Shown piece by piece: positions 53,554 to 63,082 of a DNA stretch of 64,000 nucleotides. The notes below the pieces were generated by a model. The model did not search any database and had not been told where the DNA came from. It worked only from the letters and a program-made list of their open reading frames with translations. The DNA lies in assembly GCF_022664435.1 (NCBI RefSeq), contig NZ_JAKREU010000002.1, positions 1 to 64,000 of the forward strand, written 5' to 3'. This stretch comes from Sphingomonas panni. Its GTDB lineage: Bacteria; Pseudomonadota; Alphaproteobacteria; Sphingomonadales; Sphingomonadaceae. How positions within the stretch are numbered: position 1 is the stretch's first letter; each line of letters starts with the position of its first letter. The position numbers and the translations under genes were made by a program.

Positions 53554-53945
53554 TCAGTGCCGCGTCAGGAGTACCGGGCGGCTACCGACCTTGATCCGTA
53601 GCAACTCATACGGTTTGCGACGCAGGTCGCGTCCGCCATGAAAGCCGGGTTGGCGATGCAGCTGGTTCGCGGTGAAGTAGAGATAGCCATTGGGGCCGAT
53701 CGACAGGGTATCGGGCCAGCTTATGCGCGGATCGCTGATCAGCGTCGACTAGGTGCCGCGATCGAGCACGCGGATCGCATTATGTCCATAGTCGCTGGCG
53801 AAGACGCGACCCCTGTCGTCCTCGGCAATGCCATCGGACGCCCCCTTGCGCCCCATGCTGCGTACCGCACGGCCGAGCGTGTCTTCCGAAACCGATGGAT
53901 CGCGCAGCATCACCGTGGGCACGGCATGAAGGGTGCGACCCGAGT
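53554..53945 (-). pseudogene. MRJP/yellow-like (SMP-30/NHL) protein, 3' fragment with nonsense mutation
   Basis: Sequence from about 53945 reads GRTLHAVPTVMLRDPSVS, then ASDGIAEDDRGRVFASDYG, a TAG at 53749-53751 where Trp is expected, then STLISDPRISWPDTLSIGP and YLYFTANQLHRQPGFH to the stop at 53554. This is the C-terminal third of a major-royal-jelly/yellow-type propeller protein. The 5' part was removed by the IS630 fragment. Confidence 0.75.
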
Positions 53946-54217
53946 TGGTGCATTCCTGTGGTGAGTCGAGGTGGAGGATGCGCCCGATGGCGTTCCATAG
54001 GCCATGGATGGTCCGTTCTGCGGCTTTGCGTAGGTGCGCCTTCAGCTTGGAGAATGCCTGCTCGATTGGGTTGAAGTCCGGGCTGTACGGCGGGAGGAAC
54101 AGGAGCGTTGCGCCGACACTCTCGATGGCGGTGCGCACGGCGGGCGTCTTGTGGCTCGACAGGTTGTCCATGATGACGACGTCGCCGCAGTCCAGTTCGG
54201 GTACGATGACAGCGCCG
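53946..54217 (-). pseudogene. IS630-family transposase, C-terminal fragment
   Basis: About 90 residues: GAVIVPELDCGDVVIMDNLSS (second Asp region) and FLPPYSPDFNPIEQAFSKLK with the catalytic Glu. The N-terminal part is missing; in front of it lies an unrelated integrase piece. Boundaries are approximate to a few bases. Confidence 0.8.
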
Positions 54218-54422
54218 GGACATCCGGCTCGCCTTGCGCGATCTGGAAGCGCCGGACGTCTTCTGCCGTTGCAGTGTCCGGCGAACGCCCCAGGAATGTC
54301 GCGAACCGGCCGACATCGCGGATGTAGTTGCGCTGTGTCTCGCGCCCGAAGCGCCGTATGTCCATCTCGTCGATGAGACGCCGGCGCAGCGGGCTGACGG
54401 CAATTGGAACGAGTGTGGTCAT
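54218..54422 (-). pseudogene. Site-specific integrase, N-terminal fragment
   Basis: About 65 residues starting MTTLVPIAVSPLRRRLIDEM and containing NYIRDVGRFATFLGRSPDTA, the SAM-like core-binding domain of a phage-type or IS91-associated integrase. The catalytic domain is absent, replaced by the IS630 fragment. Confidence 0.7.
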
Positions 54423-54679
54423 GGCAGGGCTCCTTCTGGTGGAGCCCCCATGCCCTGCCTGCCTCCCGAAACGCTCAACCGGCGCGCAACGCTCGTTACA
54501 TCACCTCAACCGTGCCCCGCACGCCCTCCCGCGCAGCGGGTTCGTGCTTCCACCAGTATCTGACGCAGGGGAGCGCTGGTGTCACGGATCAACTAGGTGG
54601 TACGTAGAGGGATTAATCTGGCCCCGGCCCACGTGCATGCGCTGTAACGGATACTCCTCCTGCGCTGGACCGCGACCGG

Positions 54680-56218
54680 TTACGGATCCGCCAGCATGGC
54701 ACACTTGCGACCGACACTGGCGGGGGCTCTTGGCGGAAGGTTCAAGCATGCCGCACTGCGTTGATAGCGGATGGGGTTACCGCGCTTCTCGACCTGTTTC
54801 GGTAGCATAGCGCTAAAGTTCGCGACCAGCCGCGCTTGGGCCGGATCGGCTGCGAGGTTGCGGACCTCCTCTGGATCGTTGCGCAGATCGTAGAGTTCGC
54901 GACCGCGCTTGCCGCCTTCCCATTCGGTATAGCGATAGCGTTCGGTCTGGACCGAACGACCGCCCGCGATCTGCGAGAAGGCCGGTTTGGACCAGCTGCG
55001 ATCGCTTGGACGATCGAGCAACGGCGTCAGCGCCTTGCCCTGGTTCGCGGCGACGCCTGGCAGTCCGGCGAGCGAGGTCAGCGTCGGAAACAGGTCGAGC
55101 AGTTCGACGACCCGGTCGGACGTTTTGCCATTCCCGCTCCTGCCCGGCGCGCTGATGATGAGGGGGACGTGGGTGGCGGGTTCCCAGAGGATGTTCTTCA
55201 TCCACTGGCCATGCTGGCCCAGCAGATAGCCATGGTCGCTGAGGAACACGACGATCGTGTTCTCGCGCTGCCCCGATGCGTCCAGCGCCGCGAGGATACG
55301 ACCGACCTGGGCATCCATGTAGCTGGTCGAGGCTCGATAGGCCTGGATGACCTGACGCTGCTGGTCGGGCGTCATGTCGAAGTTCGCCGGTGCCCAGGCG
55401 GTCGTCCACGGGTCGGGCGTCGGCGAGGGCGTCGCGGTACGTATCTGATTTACCGAATAGGCGTCAAAATATTTCTTCGGCGCGATCAGCGGGACGTGCG
55501 GTCGATAGAAGCCGGCGGCGATGAAAAACGGCTTGCCGGCATTCGCCTCGATCATCCGGATCGCCTCTGTCGCGACCTTGCCGTCGGTCTGCGCCTCGTC
55601 CGGTCCTTCGTCGGCCAGAAAGGCCATTGCGGAGCCCAGGCCTATGCCGGGCGTCAGGTTGACCAGCCGGTCCTCGACATCACGGTCGCGGCCGCGCGGG
55701 TTCACCGCCTGATCCCATGACAGCGGATCGTCCGGCCCGGCGGTGCCGATATCGCCCGGAACGCCTTGATGATAGATCTTGCCGACGCGTCCGGTGAAAT
55801 AGCCGTTCTGGCGGAAATATTGCGGCAGGGTCACGACGTCCGGCACCTTGTCACGCACATGGGTCGTCAGATTCGTGACACCGATCGTGTCCGGGCGCAG
55901 GCCGGTCAGGAACGAGGCCCGGCTAGGTCCGCACCATGGAAACTGGGCATAGGCGCGCTGAAACCGCACCCCTTGCCGTGCAAGGCGGTCGATGTTCGGC
56001 GTCTGCACCTGCGCGCCGTAGCTGCCGAGGTCGGTATTGAGGTCGTCCGAAACGATCATCAGGACGTTCAGCGGCCGCGACGCGGCGGGACGCGGCGCCC
56101 TGGCAGGCCCAACAGGCTGCGCGGCCATCATTGCCGGCGCATTCGCGCAACCCGATACGCCAAGGGCGGCCACCGCCGTCAAAAGCGAAGCGAACGTCGC
56201 TTTCAAACCATTGCGCAT
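54680..56218 (-). CDS. Sulfatase (iduronate-2-sulfatase-like), lipoprotein
   Basis: A 512-residue sulfatase that removes sulfate esters, probably at the cell surface or periplasm. Lipobox VSGC with C24. Metal-binding D58/D59 in VSDDLNTDLG and the formylglycine site C96-G-P-S-R100 in PWCGPSRASFLTG are intact; maturation would need a formylglycine-generating enzyme encoded elsewhere. Later motifs: YRPHVPL and VFLSDHGYLLGQHG. The ATG at 56218 follows GGAG and lies 1 base after the stop of the other sulfatase gene. Last gene of the catabolic operon. Confidence 0.93.
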   Translation of the reverse strand: MRNGLKATFASLLTAVAALGVSGCANAPAMMAAQPVGPARAPRPAASRPLNVLMIVSDDLNTDLGSYGAQVQTPNIDRLARQGVRFQRAYAQFPWCGPSRASFLTGLRPDTIGVTNLTTHVRDKVPDVVTLPQYFRQNGYFTGRVGKIYHQGVPGDIGTAGPDDPLSWDQAVNPRGRDRDVEDRLVNLTPGIGLGSAMAFLADEGPDEAQTDGKVATEAIRMIEANAGKPFFIAAGFYRPHVPLIAPKKYFDAYSVNQIRTATPSPTPDPWTTAWAPANFDMTPDQQRQVIQAYRASTSYMDAQVGRILAALDASGQRENTIVVFLSDHGYLLGQHGQWMKNILWEPATHVPLIISAPGRSGNGKTSDRVVELLDLFPTLTSLAGLPGVAANQGKALTPLLDRPSDRSWSKPAFSQIAGGRSVQTERYRYTEWEGGKRGRELYDLRNDPEEVRNLAADPAQARLVANFSAMLPKQVEKRGNPIRYQRSAACLNLPPRAPASVGRKCAMLADP

Positions 56219-56219
56219 T

Positions 56220-57644
56220 TCATTCTCCATCCAGCGAACGGACGCGGTCGCATCCGGCTTCGGTCGCCGGGCGTGCCGGGTCGAGCGAGGGGCGATTGGC
56301 GCACATGGGATAGCGTACCGGATTGAGCGGCCCGTCGCCCATATTGTCCAGGAGCTTCTGGAACTGGGCGCGGCGTGCAGCACCAGTCCGTCCGGTTACC
56401 GGCGTTTCGGTCGAGGTTCGCGGAACGAGCGCGACGAACCTGCCGTCGCCGTACAGCTTATACTGCCCGTCGAAGATGAAGCGCGCCGGCTCCGCGATCC
56501 AGACCGGGGCGTAATGCATGAAGATCCAGTCGCGGACTGCTGGTTTACGTCCCGCGAACACATCCATCTGATCCTTGCCGTCGATCCCGGCAGGCACGGC
56601 CACACCTGCGGCATGGGCGATGGTTGGCAGGACGTCGGTGAAATCGACCATTCCCGTGCTGATGCGACCTTCCGGTATATGCCCCGGCCAGCTCGCCACG
56701 AACGGAACATGCGTCCCGGCCAGCGTCGACTTGCCCTTGCCGCCCTGTACTTCCACGCCATCGACCTTGCTGACGATCTTCGTAGAAGTCCCATTATCGC
56801 CGGCAAACAGGATCAGCGTATCCTGCTCTAGACCCAGCGACCGAACCTTGTCGGTGACGTTGCCGACCAGCTTGTCGAGATAGCTGACCATCGCCGCGAA
56901 GCGGGGCTGATCGCCGGTCGCATTGGGCTGATCCGGCGTTGGCACGAACGGGTCATGCGGCAGCGGCAGGGTGTAATAAAGGAAGAACGGCTTGGCCTTG
57001 TTCTCCTCGATGAACGCCATGGCGCGATCGTTCATCATGTCGGGGCCGAAGCCGCTTTCGTAGATCGTCGTCTTGCCGTTGTCGGACAGGGTCGGCCCCC
57101 AATAGCGCGAGCCGCTGCGCGCCCGGCTTTCCAGCTGCCACAGGAACGACGTGTCGAACCCGGCCTGTTGCGGCGTCGCCCCGGTCCGCTTGTCGAACGC
57201 ATTGCCAGACAGCTGCCATTTGCCGACGATCCCGGTCGTATAGCCCGCATCCTTCAGCAGATGCGCAAAGGTCCGTTCCTTCGGATCGAGATAGCCGAAT
57301 GCGGTATAGTTGCGGTGGCTTTCCTTGCCGGTCATGATCCGCACGCGCGACGGCGTGCAAAGCGGCGTCGCATGGGCGTTGTCCATCCGCACGCCGCGTC
57401 TGGCGAGTTCGTCGATGCGCGGGGTGTAATATTGCCCGCCATAGGCATTGATCGCTTCCGTCCCGATGTCGTCCGCGAGGATCAGGATGATGTTCGGCGG
57501 ACGCTGGGTTGCAGGGCGCTGGGCGGCAGGCGTGGCTACCGGACCGGAGGTCTGCGCTGCGGTGCCGACGGGGAGCATGGCGAGCGCCAGGGCGGCTGTG
57601 CCGACCAGTCTGCGGGCGAGGATCGAAAGACGGCAGGACGACAT
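56220..57644 (-). CDS. Arylsulfatase-like sulfatase, exported
   Basis: A 474-residue sulfatase with a signal peptide (LVGTAALALAMLPVGTAAQ). D58/D59 in LADDIGTEAINAYGG, formylglycine site C96-T-P-S-R100 in TPLCTPSRVRIMTG and LFAGDNGTSTKIVS (the DNG metal motif) are present. It is related to but distinct from the downstream sulfatase, so different sulfate esters are likely. It starts 12 bases after the maleylacetoacetate isomerase-type gene in the same operon. Confidence 0.92.
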   Translation of the reverse strand: MSSCRLSILARRLVGTAALALAMLPVGTAAQTSGPVATPAAQRPATQRPPNIILILADDIGTEAINAYGGQYYTPRIDELARRGVRMDNAHATPLCTPSRVRIMTGKESHRNYTAFGYLDPKERTFAHLLKDAGYTTGIVGKWQLSGNAFDKRTGATPQQAGFDTSFLWQLESRARSGSRYWGPTLSDNGKTTIYESGFGPDMMNDRAMAFIEENKAKPFFLYYTLPLPHDPFVPTPDQPNATGDQPRFAAMVSYLDKLVGNVTDKVRSLGLEQDTLILFAGDNGTSTKIVSKVDGVEVQGGKGKSTLAGTHVPFVASWPGHIPEGRISTGMVDFTDVLPTIAHAAGVAVPAGIDGKDQMDVFAGRKPAVRDWIFMHYAPVWIAEPARFIFDGQYKLYGDGRFVALVPRTSTETPVTGRTGAARRAQFQKLLDNMGDGPLNPVRYPMCANRPSLDPARPATEAGCDRVRSLDGE

Positions 57645-57656
57645 CGGTGCAGGCTC

Positions 57657-58292
57657 CTATTCGGCGTCCGGTTGGCGTTCGGGAACGGCATCGGCAAAGG
57701 CGGGCAGCGCGAGGCAGTTGGCTTCGATCGCCAGCAGACTTGGCCAGCGGAGGTCCACACCGAACCGCCGGGCATTGACGAGTTGCGGCACGAGGCACAG
57801 GTCGGCGAGTGTGACCTGATTGCCGAAGCAGAAGCGTCCGGCACTATCCGCGATCAGTCGGTCGCAGGATGCCAGCCCTTCGGCAATGACGTCGGCTGCC
57901 CATGCGGTCACCTGCGTCTCATCCAGGCCCAGCGAGCGCAGCCGGGCCAGCACCTTCAGGTTCTGGACCGGATGGATATCACACGCGATGGCGAGCGCCA
58001 CGGCCCGAACCCTGGCCCGCTGCCACGGGTCGCTGAGCAATAGCGGCGGTTCGGCATAGGTTTCGTCGAGATATTCGCAGATCGCGACGCTCTGTGTGAG
58101 CACCCCGGCATCGGTCTCAAGTGCCGGGACCAGCCCCTGCGGATTGCGCGCGAGATAGGCATCGCCGCGCTGCTCGCCCTTGCGTAGATGATGGAATGCA
58201 TGGGTGTGGGCCACGCCCTTCAGGTTCAGCGCGATCCGCACCCGATAGGATGCGGTCGAGCGGAAATACCCGTGCAGGACCGGATCGGTCAT
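57657..58292 (-). CDS. maiA: Maleylacetoacetate/maleylpyruvate isomerase (zeta-class GST)
   Basis: A 211-residue zeta-class glutathione transferase. The N-terminal thioredoxin domain has the active site STASYRVRI (zeta-type S-x-x-S-x-R-V-R-I) and NPQGLVPAL; the C-terminal helical domain has NLKVL and FCFGNQVTLADLCLVPQL. Beside gentisate dioxygenase and an FAH-type hydrolase gene, its likely job is glutathione-dependent isomerisation of maleylpyruvate to fumarylpyruvate. It overlaps the FAH-type gene by 4 bases. Tyrosine/homogentisate use is possible but no homogentisate dioxygenase is nearby. Confidence 0.92.
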   Translation of the reverse strand: MTDPVLHGYFRSTASYRVRIALNLKGVAHTHAFHHLRKGEQRGDAYLARNPQGLVPALETDAGVLTQSVAICEYLDETYAEPPLLLSDPWQRARVRAVALAIACDIHPVQNLKVLARLRSLGLDETQVTAWAADVIAEGLASCDRLIADSAGRFCFGNQVTLADLCLVPQLVNARRFGVDLRWPSLLAIEANCLALPAFADAVPERQPDAE

Positions 58293-58981
58293 GCGAGCGG
58301 TGCCCCGATGGTCACCACGCAGTCGCTCAATCCGGCCACCGATACGATGATCTGGTCGCCCTCGACCACCGCACCGACGCCGGCGGGGGTGCCGGTGTAG
58401 ATCAGGTCGCCCGGTTCGAGCCGGTAGAAGCGCGAGACATAGGCGATGACGTCCGGAACCGACCAGATCAGGTCAGCCAGGTCCGCCTCCTGCTTCACGG
58501 TGCCGTTGACGGTCAGTTCGATGCGGCCGGTCGAAAGATGACCGACCTCGCTCGCAGGATGGATCAGGCCGAGCGGCGAGGATTGTTCGACATTCTTGCC
58601 GGTATCCCACGGACGCCCTTTCTCCCGCGCTTCGAGCTGCAGGTCGCGACGGGTCATATCGAGCCCGGTAGCGTAGCCATAGATATGCCGTTCCGCGTCA
58701 GCCGCAGCGATGTTGCGCCCGCCACTACCGATCGCGACGACCAGTTCGGCCTCGTAATGGAAGTTCCCGGTTTCGGGCGGATAGGCGATGACCGAGCCGG
58801 TCGGCACCACCGTTTCGGCCCATTTGGTGAAGAAGAACGGCGGTTCGCGATCCGGATCGCGCCCCATCTCGCGGGCATGGGCGGCATAGTTGCGCCCGAT
58901 GCAGAACACGCGGCGCACGGGGAATTCGTTGCCATCGCTGGTCGCCGCCATGACGGGGGCCGGGGGCTGGAATAGGCTCAC
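58289..58981 (-). CDS. Fumarylacetoacetate hydrolase family protein (fumarylpyruvate hydrolase)
   Basis: A 230-residue FAH-fold hydrolase. VFCIGRNYAAHA opens the domain. Metal ligands are E and E in FHYEAELVVAIG and D in GYATGLDMTRRD; YTGTPAGVG closes it. The GTG at 58981 overlaps the dioxygenase stop (GTGA). In this context it should hydrolyse fumarylpyruvate to fumarate and pyruvate, the last step of gentisate breakdown. The short length favours that over true fumarylacetoacetase. Confidence 0.9.
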   Translation of the reverse strand: MSLFQPPAPVMAATSDGNEFPVRRVFCIGRNYAAHAREMGRDPDREPPFFFTKWAETVVPTGSVIAYPPETGNFHYEAELVVAIGSGGRNIAAADAERHIYGYATGLDMTRRDLQLEAREKGRPWDTGKNVEQSSPLGLIHPASEVGHLSTGRIELTVNGTVKQEADLADLIWSVPDVIAYVSRFYRLEPGDLIYTGTPAGVGAVVEGDQIIVSVAGLSDCVVTIGAPLA

Positions 58982-60024
58982 GAACGTTCCTCCTTGAACA
59001 GGTTCAGTTTCTCCTGCGCGGCGCGATCCGAATAGCCGAACAGGACGAGGTCGCTGTCGGCGCGCAGGCGCAGGTCGTGCCACGAAGGCACCACAAAAAT
59101 ATCGCGCGGGCGGAGCGGGAGTGCGCTACCGTCGATCGACGCGCTCCCCTGCCCCTCCACTACGACGAAGACGGTGCCGTCGGTCGAGCGGCGTCCGCGC
59201 GTCTCGAACCCAGCGGGCAGCAGGCGGACATGGGCAGCGATGGTCGGCATCACCGGACCGCCATCGGCCGGGTTCAGGAATTCGAGCGCGTGGCCCAGAT
59301 GCGGATCGATCGCCGCCGTCCGCGCCATCATGTCGAGGGCCGGCCGCCATTCGGCATAGGGGTAATGGAACAGCGGCTGATGTGCCGGGCGATTGTCGGC
59401 CGCGCTGCCCCGGAAGGGGCGCATGTTGCGTCCATAGCGGGCAAGGGTCGCGCCGGCGGCGGCCTGCTCGGCCTGCGCCTTCTCGCCGTGCCCTTCGGCA
59501 AAGCTTGCATCGAAATGCCGGACGGTCGGAATGTCGAGGCCGTCGAGCCAGATCATCGGCCCGTCGCTGGGATTGCCATGGTCGTGCCACTGCCACCCCG
59601 GGGTCAGCACCAAATCGAATGGCTGCATCAGCGCCCGTTCGCCATCGACGGCGGTGAACCCGCCCGACCCTTCCAGCACGAAGCGCAGCGCGCATTGCGC
59701 ATGGCGATGCGCCGGGGCGATCTCGCCGGGCAGCACCAGCTGGATACCGGCATACAGGCTGGGCACGATCGCCGATTGCCCCGAGAGCCCCGGATTTTCC
59801 AGGATCAGCACGCGCCGCTCCGCTTGTTCCGCGCTGATCAGGTCGCCCGCTCTCAGCAGATAATCGCGGATCGCCTCATAGAACCAGCTATGGACCTCGG
59901 CCGGCGATTTCGGCTGCGGCCGCACCAGTTGCGCCAGCGACTCCCAGAGGGGCGTGAGGTTCGCGGGCGCCATTTCGGCATAAAGCGCTTCGAGCTGCGC
60001 GCGTTGATCGTTGGCGAGCGTCAT
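58978..60024 (-). CDS. Gentisate 1,2-dioxygenase
   Basis: A 348-residue double-cupin dioxygenase. The N-terminal cupin has LVLPGEIAPAHRHAQCALRFVLEG with the iron His pair and a later His in WQWHDHGNPS; WLDGLDIP follows. The C-terminal cupin (HVRLLPAGFETRGRRS) lacks clear metal ligands, as is usual. It opens gentisate (2,5-dihydroxybenzoate) to maleylpyruvate. No ring-hydroxylating gene is in view, so gentisate may come from a hydroxylated side branch or directly from the sulfated/glycosylated substrate. Same operon as the isomerase and hydrolase. Confidence 0.92.
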   Translation of the reverse strand: MTLANDQRAQLEALYAEMAPANLTPLWESLAQLVRPQPKSPAEVHSWFYEAIRDYLLRAGDLISAEQAERRVLILENPGLSGQSAIVPSLYAGIQLVLPGEIAPAHRHAQCALRFVLEGSGGFTAVDGERALMQPFDLVLTPGWQWHDHGNPSDGPMIWLDGLDIPTVRHFDASFAEGHGEKAQAEQAAAGATLARYGRNMRPFRGSAADNRPAHQPLFHYPYAEWRPALDMMARTAAIDPHLGHALEFLNPADGGPVMPTIAAHVRLLPAGFETRGRRSTDGTVFVVVEGQGSASIDGSALPLRPRDIFVVPSWHDLRLRADSDLVLFGYSDRAAQEKLNLFKEERS

Positions 60025-60052
60025 GGATGCTCCTTCTCAAACGGTTGCACGC

Positions 60053-61756
60053 TTACCAGCGCAGTTGTTCCAGCCCGCAAAAGGCGTCGACCGGGCTGTT
60101 GCCGGTGAACGGCGCCTCACCGACCAGCCGGCGGACGAGTTCGCGCTGGTTCTCCGGAAGTCCGGCATAGGCATTGATATAGGTCGAGAAATTCGGTGCA
60201 TCATACAGGAAGAAGGGCTGACCGAACGATACCAGCAGCGTCGGGACTTCCTTGTTGAAATGCTTCATCGCCTTGCGCGGGCCGCCGTGCAGCTTTGCGA
60301 AATCGACATGGATCTCGCCCAGACTGGGCGTCGCCTCCTGCCCGATCAGATAGATCAGCAGGTCGCAATCCTGCGAAGTCGGGGCAACGTCCTGATCGAA
60401 ATCGCGAACCTCGAACCCGCGGGCGGTCAGTTCGTCGACAAAGGGGGCGAAGCTGCGGTCGGGCGCCCCGAAGAAGAAGCTCCAGCCCGGATCGGCCGCG
60501 ACCACGACACGACGGTTGCGCGCCGGCGCGATCGGCAGCAGCGCCTGCGTATCCTTGACGAGGGTCAGGCTGTCGCCCGCCGCCTTGGTCGCAAAGGCCA
60601 GGCTTGCCGGGGTGCGCAGCGTTTCGCGAACCCGGTCCAGCGGCGGCACACGTTCGTCGAGCGTGCGGCGGTGCAGCCCGAGCCGCGCCTTCAGCGTCAG
60701 CATCCGGGTAACCGCCTCTTCCAGCCGCGCTTCGGACAGGCGCCCGCTGCGCACCCCGTCGAGCATGAATGCCATGTCCTGCGGCGCCTCGCGGCTGAAC
60801 AGGAAGGCGTCGCAGCCATTCTCGATCACCGCCGGCACCGTCTCGGCACGCTCCATCCAACTGGTCAGGCCGCCCATGCCGGTCGCGTCCGAAACGATCA
60901 GCCCGCGGAAACCGAGGCGTTCGCGCAGCAGGTCGTGGTTTAGCAGGCGAGAGACGGTGGCGGGCGCAAAGGCTTCGCGACCGGCATCGGGCTGCATCAT
61001 CCGCACGAACGACGGCAATGCGATATGCGCCGACATCACGGTCATGATTCCGTCGTCGATCAGCGTGCGGTACATCCGTCCATAGGTCGCGTCCCATTCA
61101 TCGATGGTCAGCGGGTTGACCGTCGTCACCAGATGCTGGTCGCGCGCGTCATAGCCCTCGCCCGGCCAATGCTTGGCGGTCGCGGCGATGCCATGTTCCT
61201 GCATGACGCGGACATAGGTGCGTGCCTGTGCCAGCACCCGGTCGGCATCGTCGCCATAGGACCGCGTGCCCACGATCGCACTGCGATAGGCGACGTTCAG
61301 GTCGATATTGGGCATGAAGCTCCAGTCATACCCGAGCGCCCGGCATTCCCTCGCGACGATCGCCGCCAGTTCGGCGGAGGTATCCAGATCGTCGCACGCC
61401 GCGGTGCCGAGCTGGTTGGGGACTGGCGTGACGAAGGGATAGCTGATCGAGCCGCCCTCGATATCGCCGCTGATGATCGGCGGAACCTTGGCGCGCTCCA
61501 GCACCGCCCGCGTCTCACGCCACGCGGCTGTCAGGTCGCCGGTCGGAAAGCGGTGGATGCCGCCCGGAGCAAGATGGGTCAGTTCGTCGGTTTCGGCGGC
61601 GCTGTCCTCCCGGCTATAGAGGATGAAGAGTTGCGCGACCTTTTCCTCGACCGACATGGCGTCGCGGGTCCGTTCAACCCAGGCGCGCGCCTCGGCATCG
61701 ATGACGAGAGGGTCGGGCGCCGGGCGGTATTCGGTCGGGCAGGACGGTGCGTACAT
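60053..61756 (-). CDS. Glycoside hydrolase family 3 protein, cytosolic
   Basis: A 567-residue GH3 enzyme without signal peptide. AKHWPGEGYDARDQH (residues 194-208) contains the NagZ-like Asp-His dyad positions D206/H208, and the nucleophile is D290 in LIVSDATGMGG. A C-terminal Rossmann-like domain follows (VAADPGWSFFFGAP). NagZ-type members remove N-acetylglucosamine-type or beta-linked sugars, sometimes as phosphorylases. The start at 61756 is 2 bases after the transporter gene stop. It may deglycosylate an imported conjugate before gentisate breakdown. Confidence 0.9.
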   Translation of the reverse strand: MYAPSCPTEYRPAPDPLVIDAEARAWVERTRDAMSVEEKVAQLFILYSREDSAAETDELTHLAPGGIHRFPTGDLTAAWRETRAVLERAKVPPIISGDIEGGSISYPFVTPVPNQLGTAACDDLDTSAELAAIVARECRALGYDWSFMPNIDLNVAYRSAIVGTRSYGDDADRVLAQARTYVRVMQEHGIAATAKHWPGEGYDARDQHLVTTVNPLTIDEWDATYGRMYRTLIDDGIMTVMSAHIALPSFVRMMQPDAGREAFAPATVSRLLNHDLLRERLGFRGLIVSDATGMGGLTSWMERAETVPAVIENGCDAFLFSREAPQDMAFMLDGVRSGRLSEARLEEAVTRMLTLKARLGLHRRTLDERVPPLDRVRETLRTPASLAFATKAAGDSLTLVKDTQALLPIAPARNRRVVVAADPGWSFFFGAPDRSFAPFVDELTARGFEVRDFDQDVAPTSQDCDLLIYLIGQEATPSLGEIHVDFAKLHGGPRKAMKHFNKEVPTLLVSFGQPFFLYDAPNFSTYINAYAGLPENQRELVRRLVGEAPFTGNSPVDAFCGLEQLRW

Positions 61757-61758
61757 GA

Positions 61759-63081
61759 TCAAAGCTCGGCTTGGCGCTGCGCCCGGCGCACGCCCGCCAT
61801 GCCGATCAGCAGGCAGACGAGCGACAGCGGGGATGCGATCGCGCAGGTGAAGGATATGGCGTAGTGAAGCGCCGCCGGGTCGCGGAACCAATAGTCGGTG
61901 ACGAGCGCCACCGCCGTCGGCCCGAGCGTCGCGCCGATCAGGTTGATGAGCAGCATATAGCCAGCCGACACCAACGCGCGCATCCGGTTGGGCGTCAATT
62001 CCTGCAAGGTGGCAAGGCCCCCGCCGAAATTGAACCCGGCGAAAAAGTTCATCGCACCGATCAGCGCCAGCGCCAGTTCGGGCGTCGGCATCAGCGGGAA
62101 AGCGATGGTGATCGGGATCATCACCGTGAAGCCGACCACTGCCGCCCACAGATTGCCGCGCGCGATACCACGGCCCTGCAGCCAGCTGGCAACGAACCCG
62201 CCGATCAGCGCGCCGCTGGTGCCGCAGAAGAACACGATCAGCCCGTATTTCGCGCCGATCTCCGCCGTCGACCAGCCGAAGCGGCGCTCGAAAAAGGCGG
62301 GAATCCAGGCACCGGTGCCGTTACCGACAAGGATCATCAGCGCAAAGCCCAGCCCGATGCCGAAATAGGCCGCCTTGCGTCCGCCCAAATGGCGGAAGAA
62401 CGCCGACAGCGGCGCAATTTCCTGGTCGCCGCCCGAAACCCGACGGGCCGGCTCCCGTACCACCAGCAGCAGCAACGAGAGCAGGACGCCGGGAATGCCG
62501 AGCAGCAGGAACATGAACTGCCAGCCCTTCGTCGCTCCGAACACGGGAAGATCGATAGTTGAGGTCGGCGGGATCGATCCGGCGATGATGCCGCCCAGCA
62601 CCAGCGCCAGCGCGCCGCCAAGATAGATGCCCATTTGATAGACACCCATCGCCGCCGCGAGCTTGTTGCGCGGGAAATAGTCGGACAGCATCGAATAGGC
62701 GGACGGGCTGAGGCCGCCTTCCCCGGCGCCGACCGCGACCCGCGCCGCGAACAGCGTCCCGAACGATCGGGCAAGCCCACAGGCCGCCGTGGCGATGCTC
62801 CACAGGAAGATCGAGAACGCGATGATGTTACGCCGGTTCGACCGGTCGGCAAGGCGTGCAACGGGCAGCCCGACCATCACATAGAACATGGTGAAGCTGA
62901 GGCCGTAGAGCAGGCTCATCGCCGTATCCGACGCGCCCAGATCCTGCTTGATCGGTTGCACCAGCAGGGCCAGCGCCTGCCGGTCTACGAACGCCAGCGT
63001 GTTGGCCAGCATGAGTACGATGGCTGCGAACCATGCGGTGCGCGCGGGTGGCCATGCCGTTTCGGTGACGGGAGGTTGCAT
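61759..63081 (-). CDS. MFS transporter (spinster/phthalate-permease type)
   Basis: A 440-residue major-facilitator transporter with 12 predicted helices. The N-half signature is present (DRQALALLVQPIKQDL, GLPVARLADRSNRRNI). Similar transporters carry aromatic acids, sugar acids or hexuronates. The start at 63081 is 1 base after the stop of the sulfatase gene upstream; the longer frame to 63126 reads within that gene. Together with the operon it probably imports the desulfated product or its glycoside. Confidence 0.93.
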   Translation of the reverse strand: MQPPVTETAWPPARTAWFAAIVLMLANTLAFVDRQALALLVQPIKQDLGASDTAMSLLYGLSFTMFYVMVGLPVARLADRSNRRNIIAFSIFLWSIATAACGLARSFGTLFAARVAVGAGEGGLSPSAYSMLSDYFPRNKLAAAMGVYQMGIYLGGALALVLGGIIAGSIPPTSTIDLPVFGATKGWQFMFLLLGIPGVLLSLLLLVVREPARRVSGGDQEIAPLSAFFRHLGGRKAAYFGIGLGFALMILVGNGTGAWIPAFFERRFGWSTAEIGAKYGLIVFFCGTSGALIGGFVASWLQGRGIARGNLWAAVVGFTVMIPITIAFPLMPTPELALALIGAMNFFAGFNFGGGLATLQELTPNRMRALVSAGYMLLINLIGATLGPTAVALVTDYWFRDPAALHYAISFTCAIASPLSLVCLLIGMAGVRRAQRQAEL

Positions 63082-63082
63082 C

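Noticed and set aside
56955..58043. 362-codon plus-strand frame across the sulfatase and isomerase genes
   Set aside because: Spans the boundary of two well-supported minus-strand genes and has no recognisable domain.
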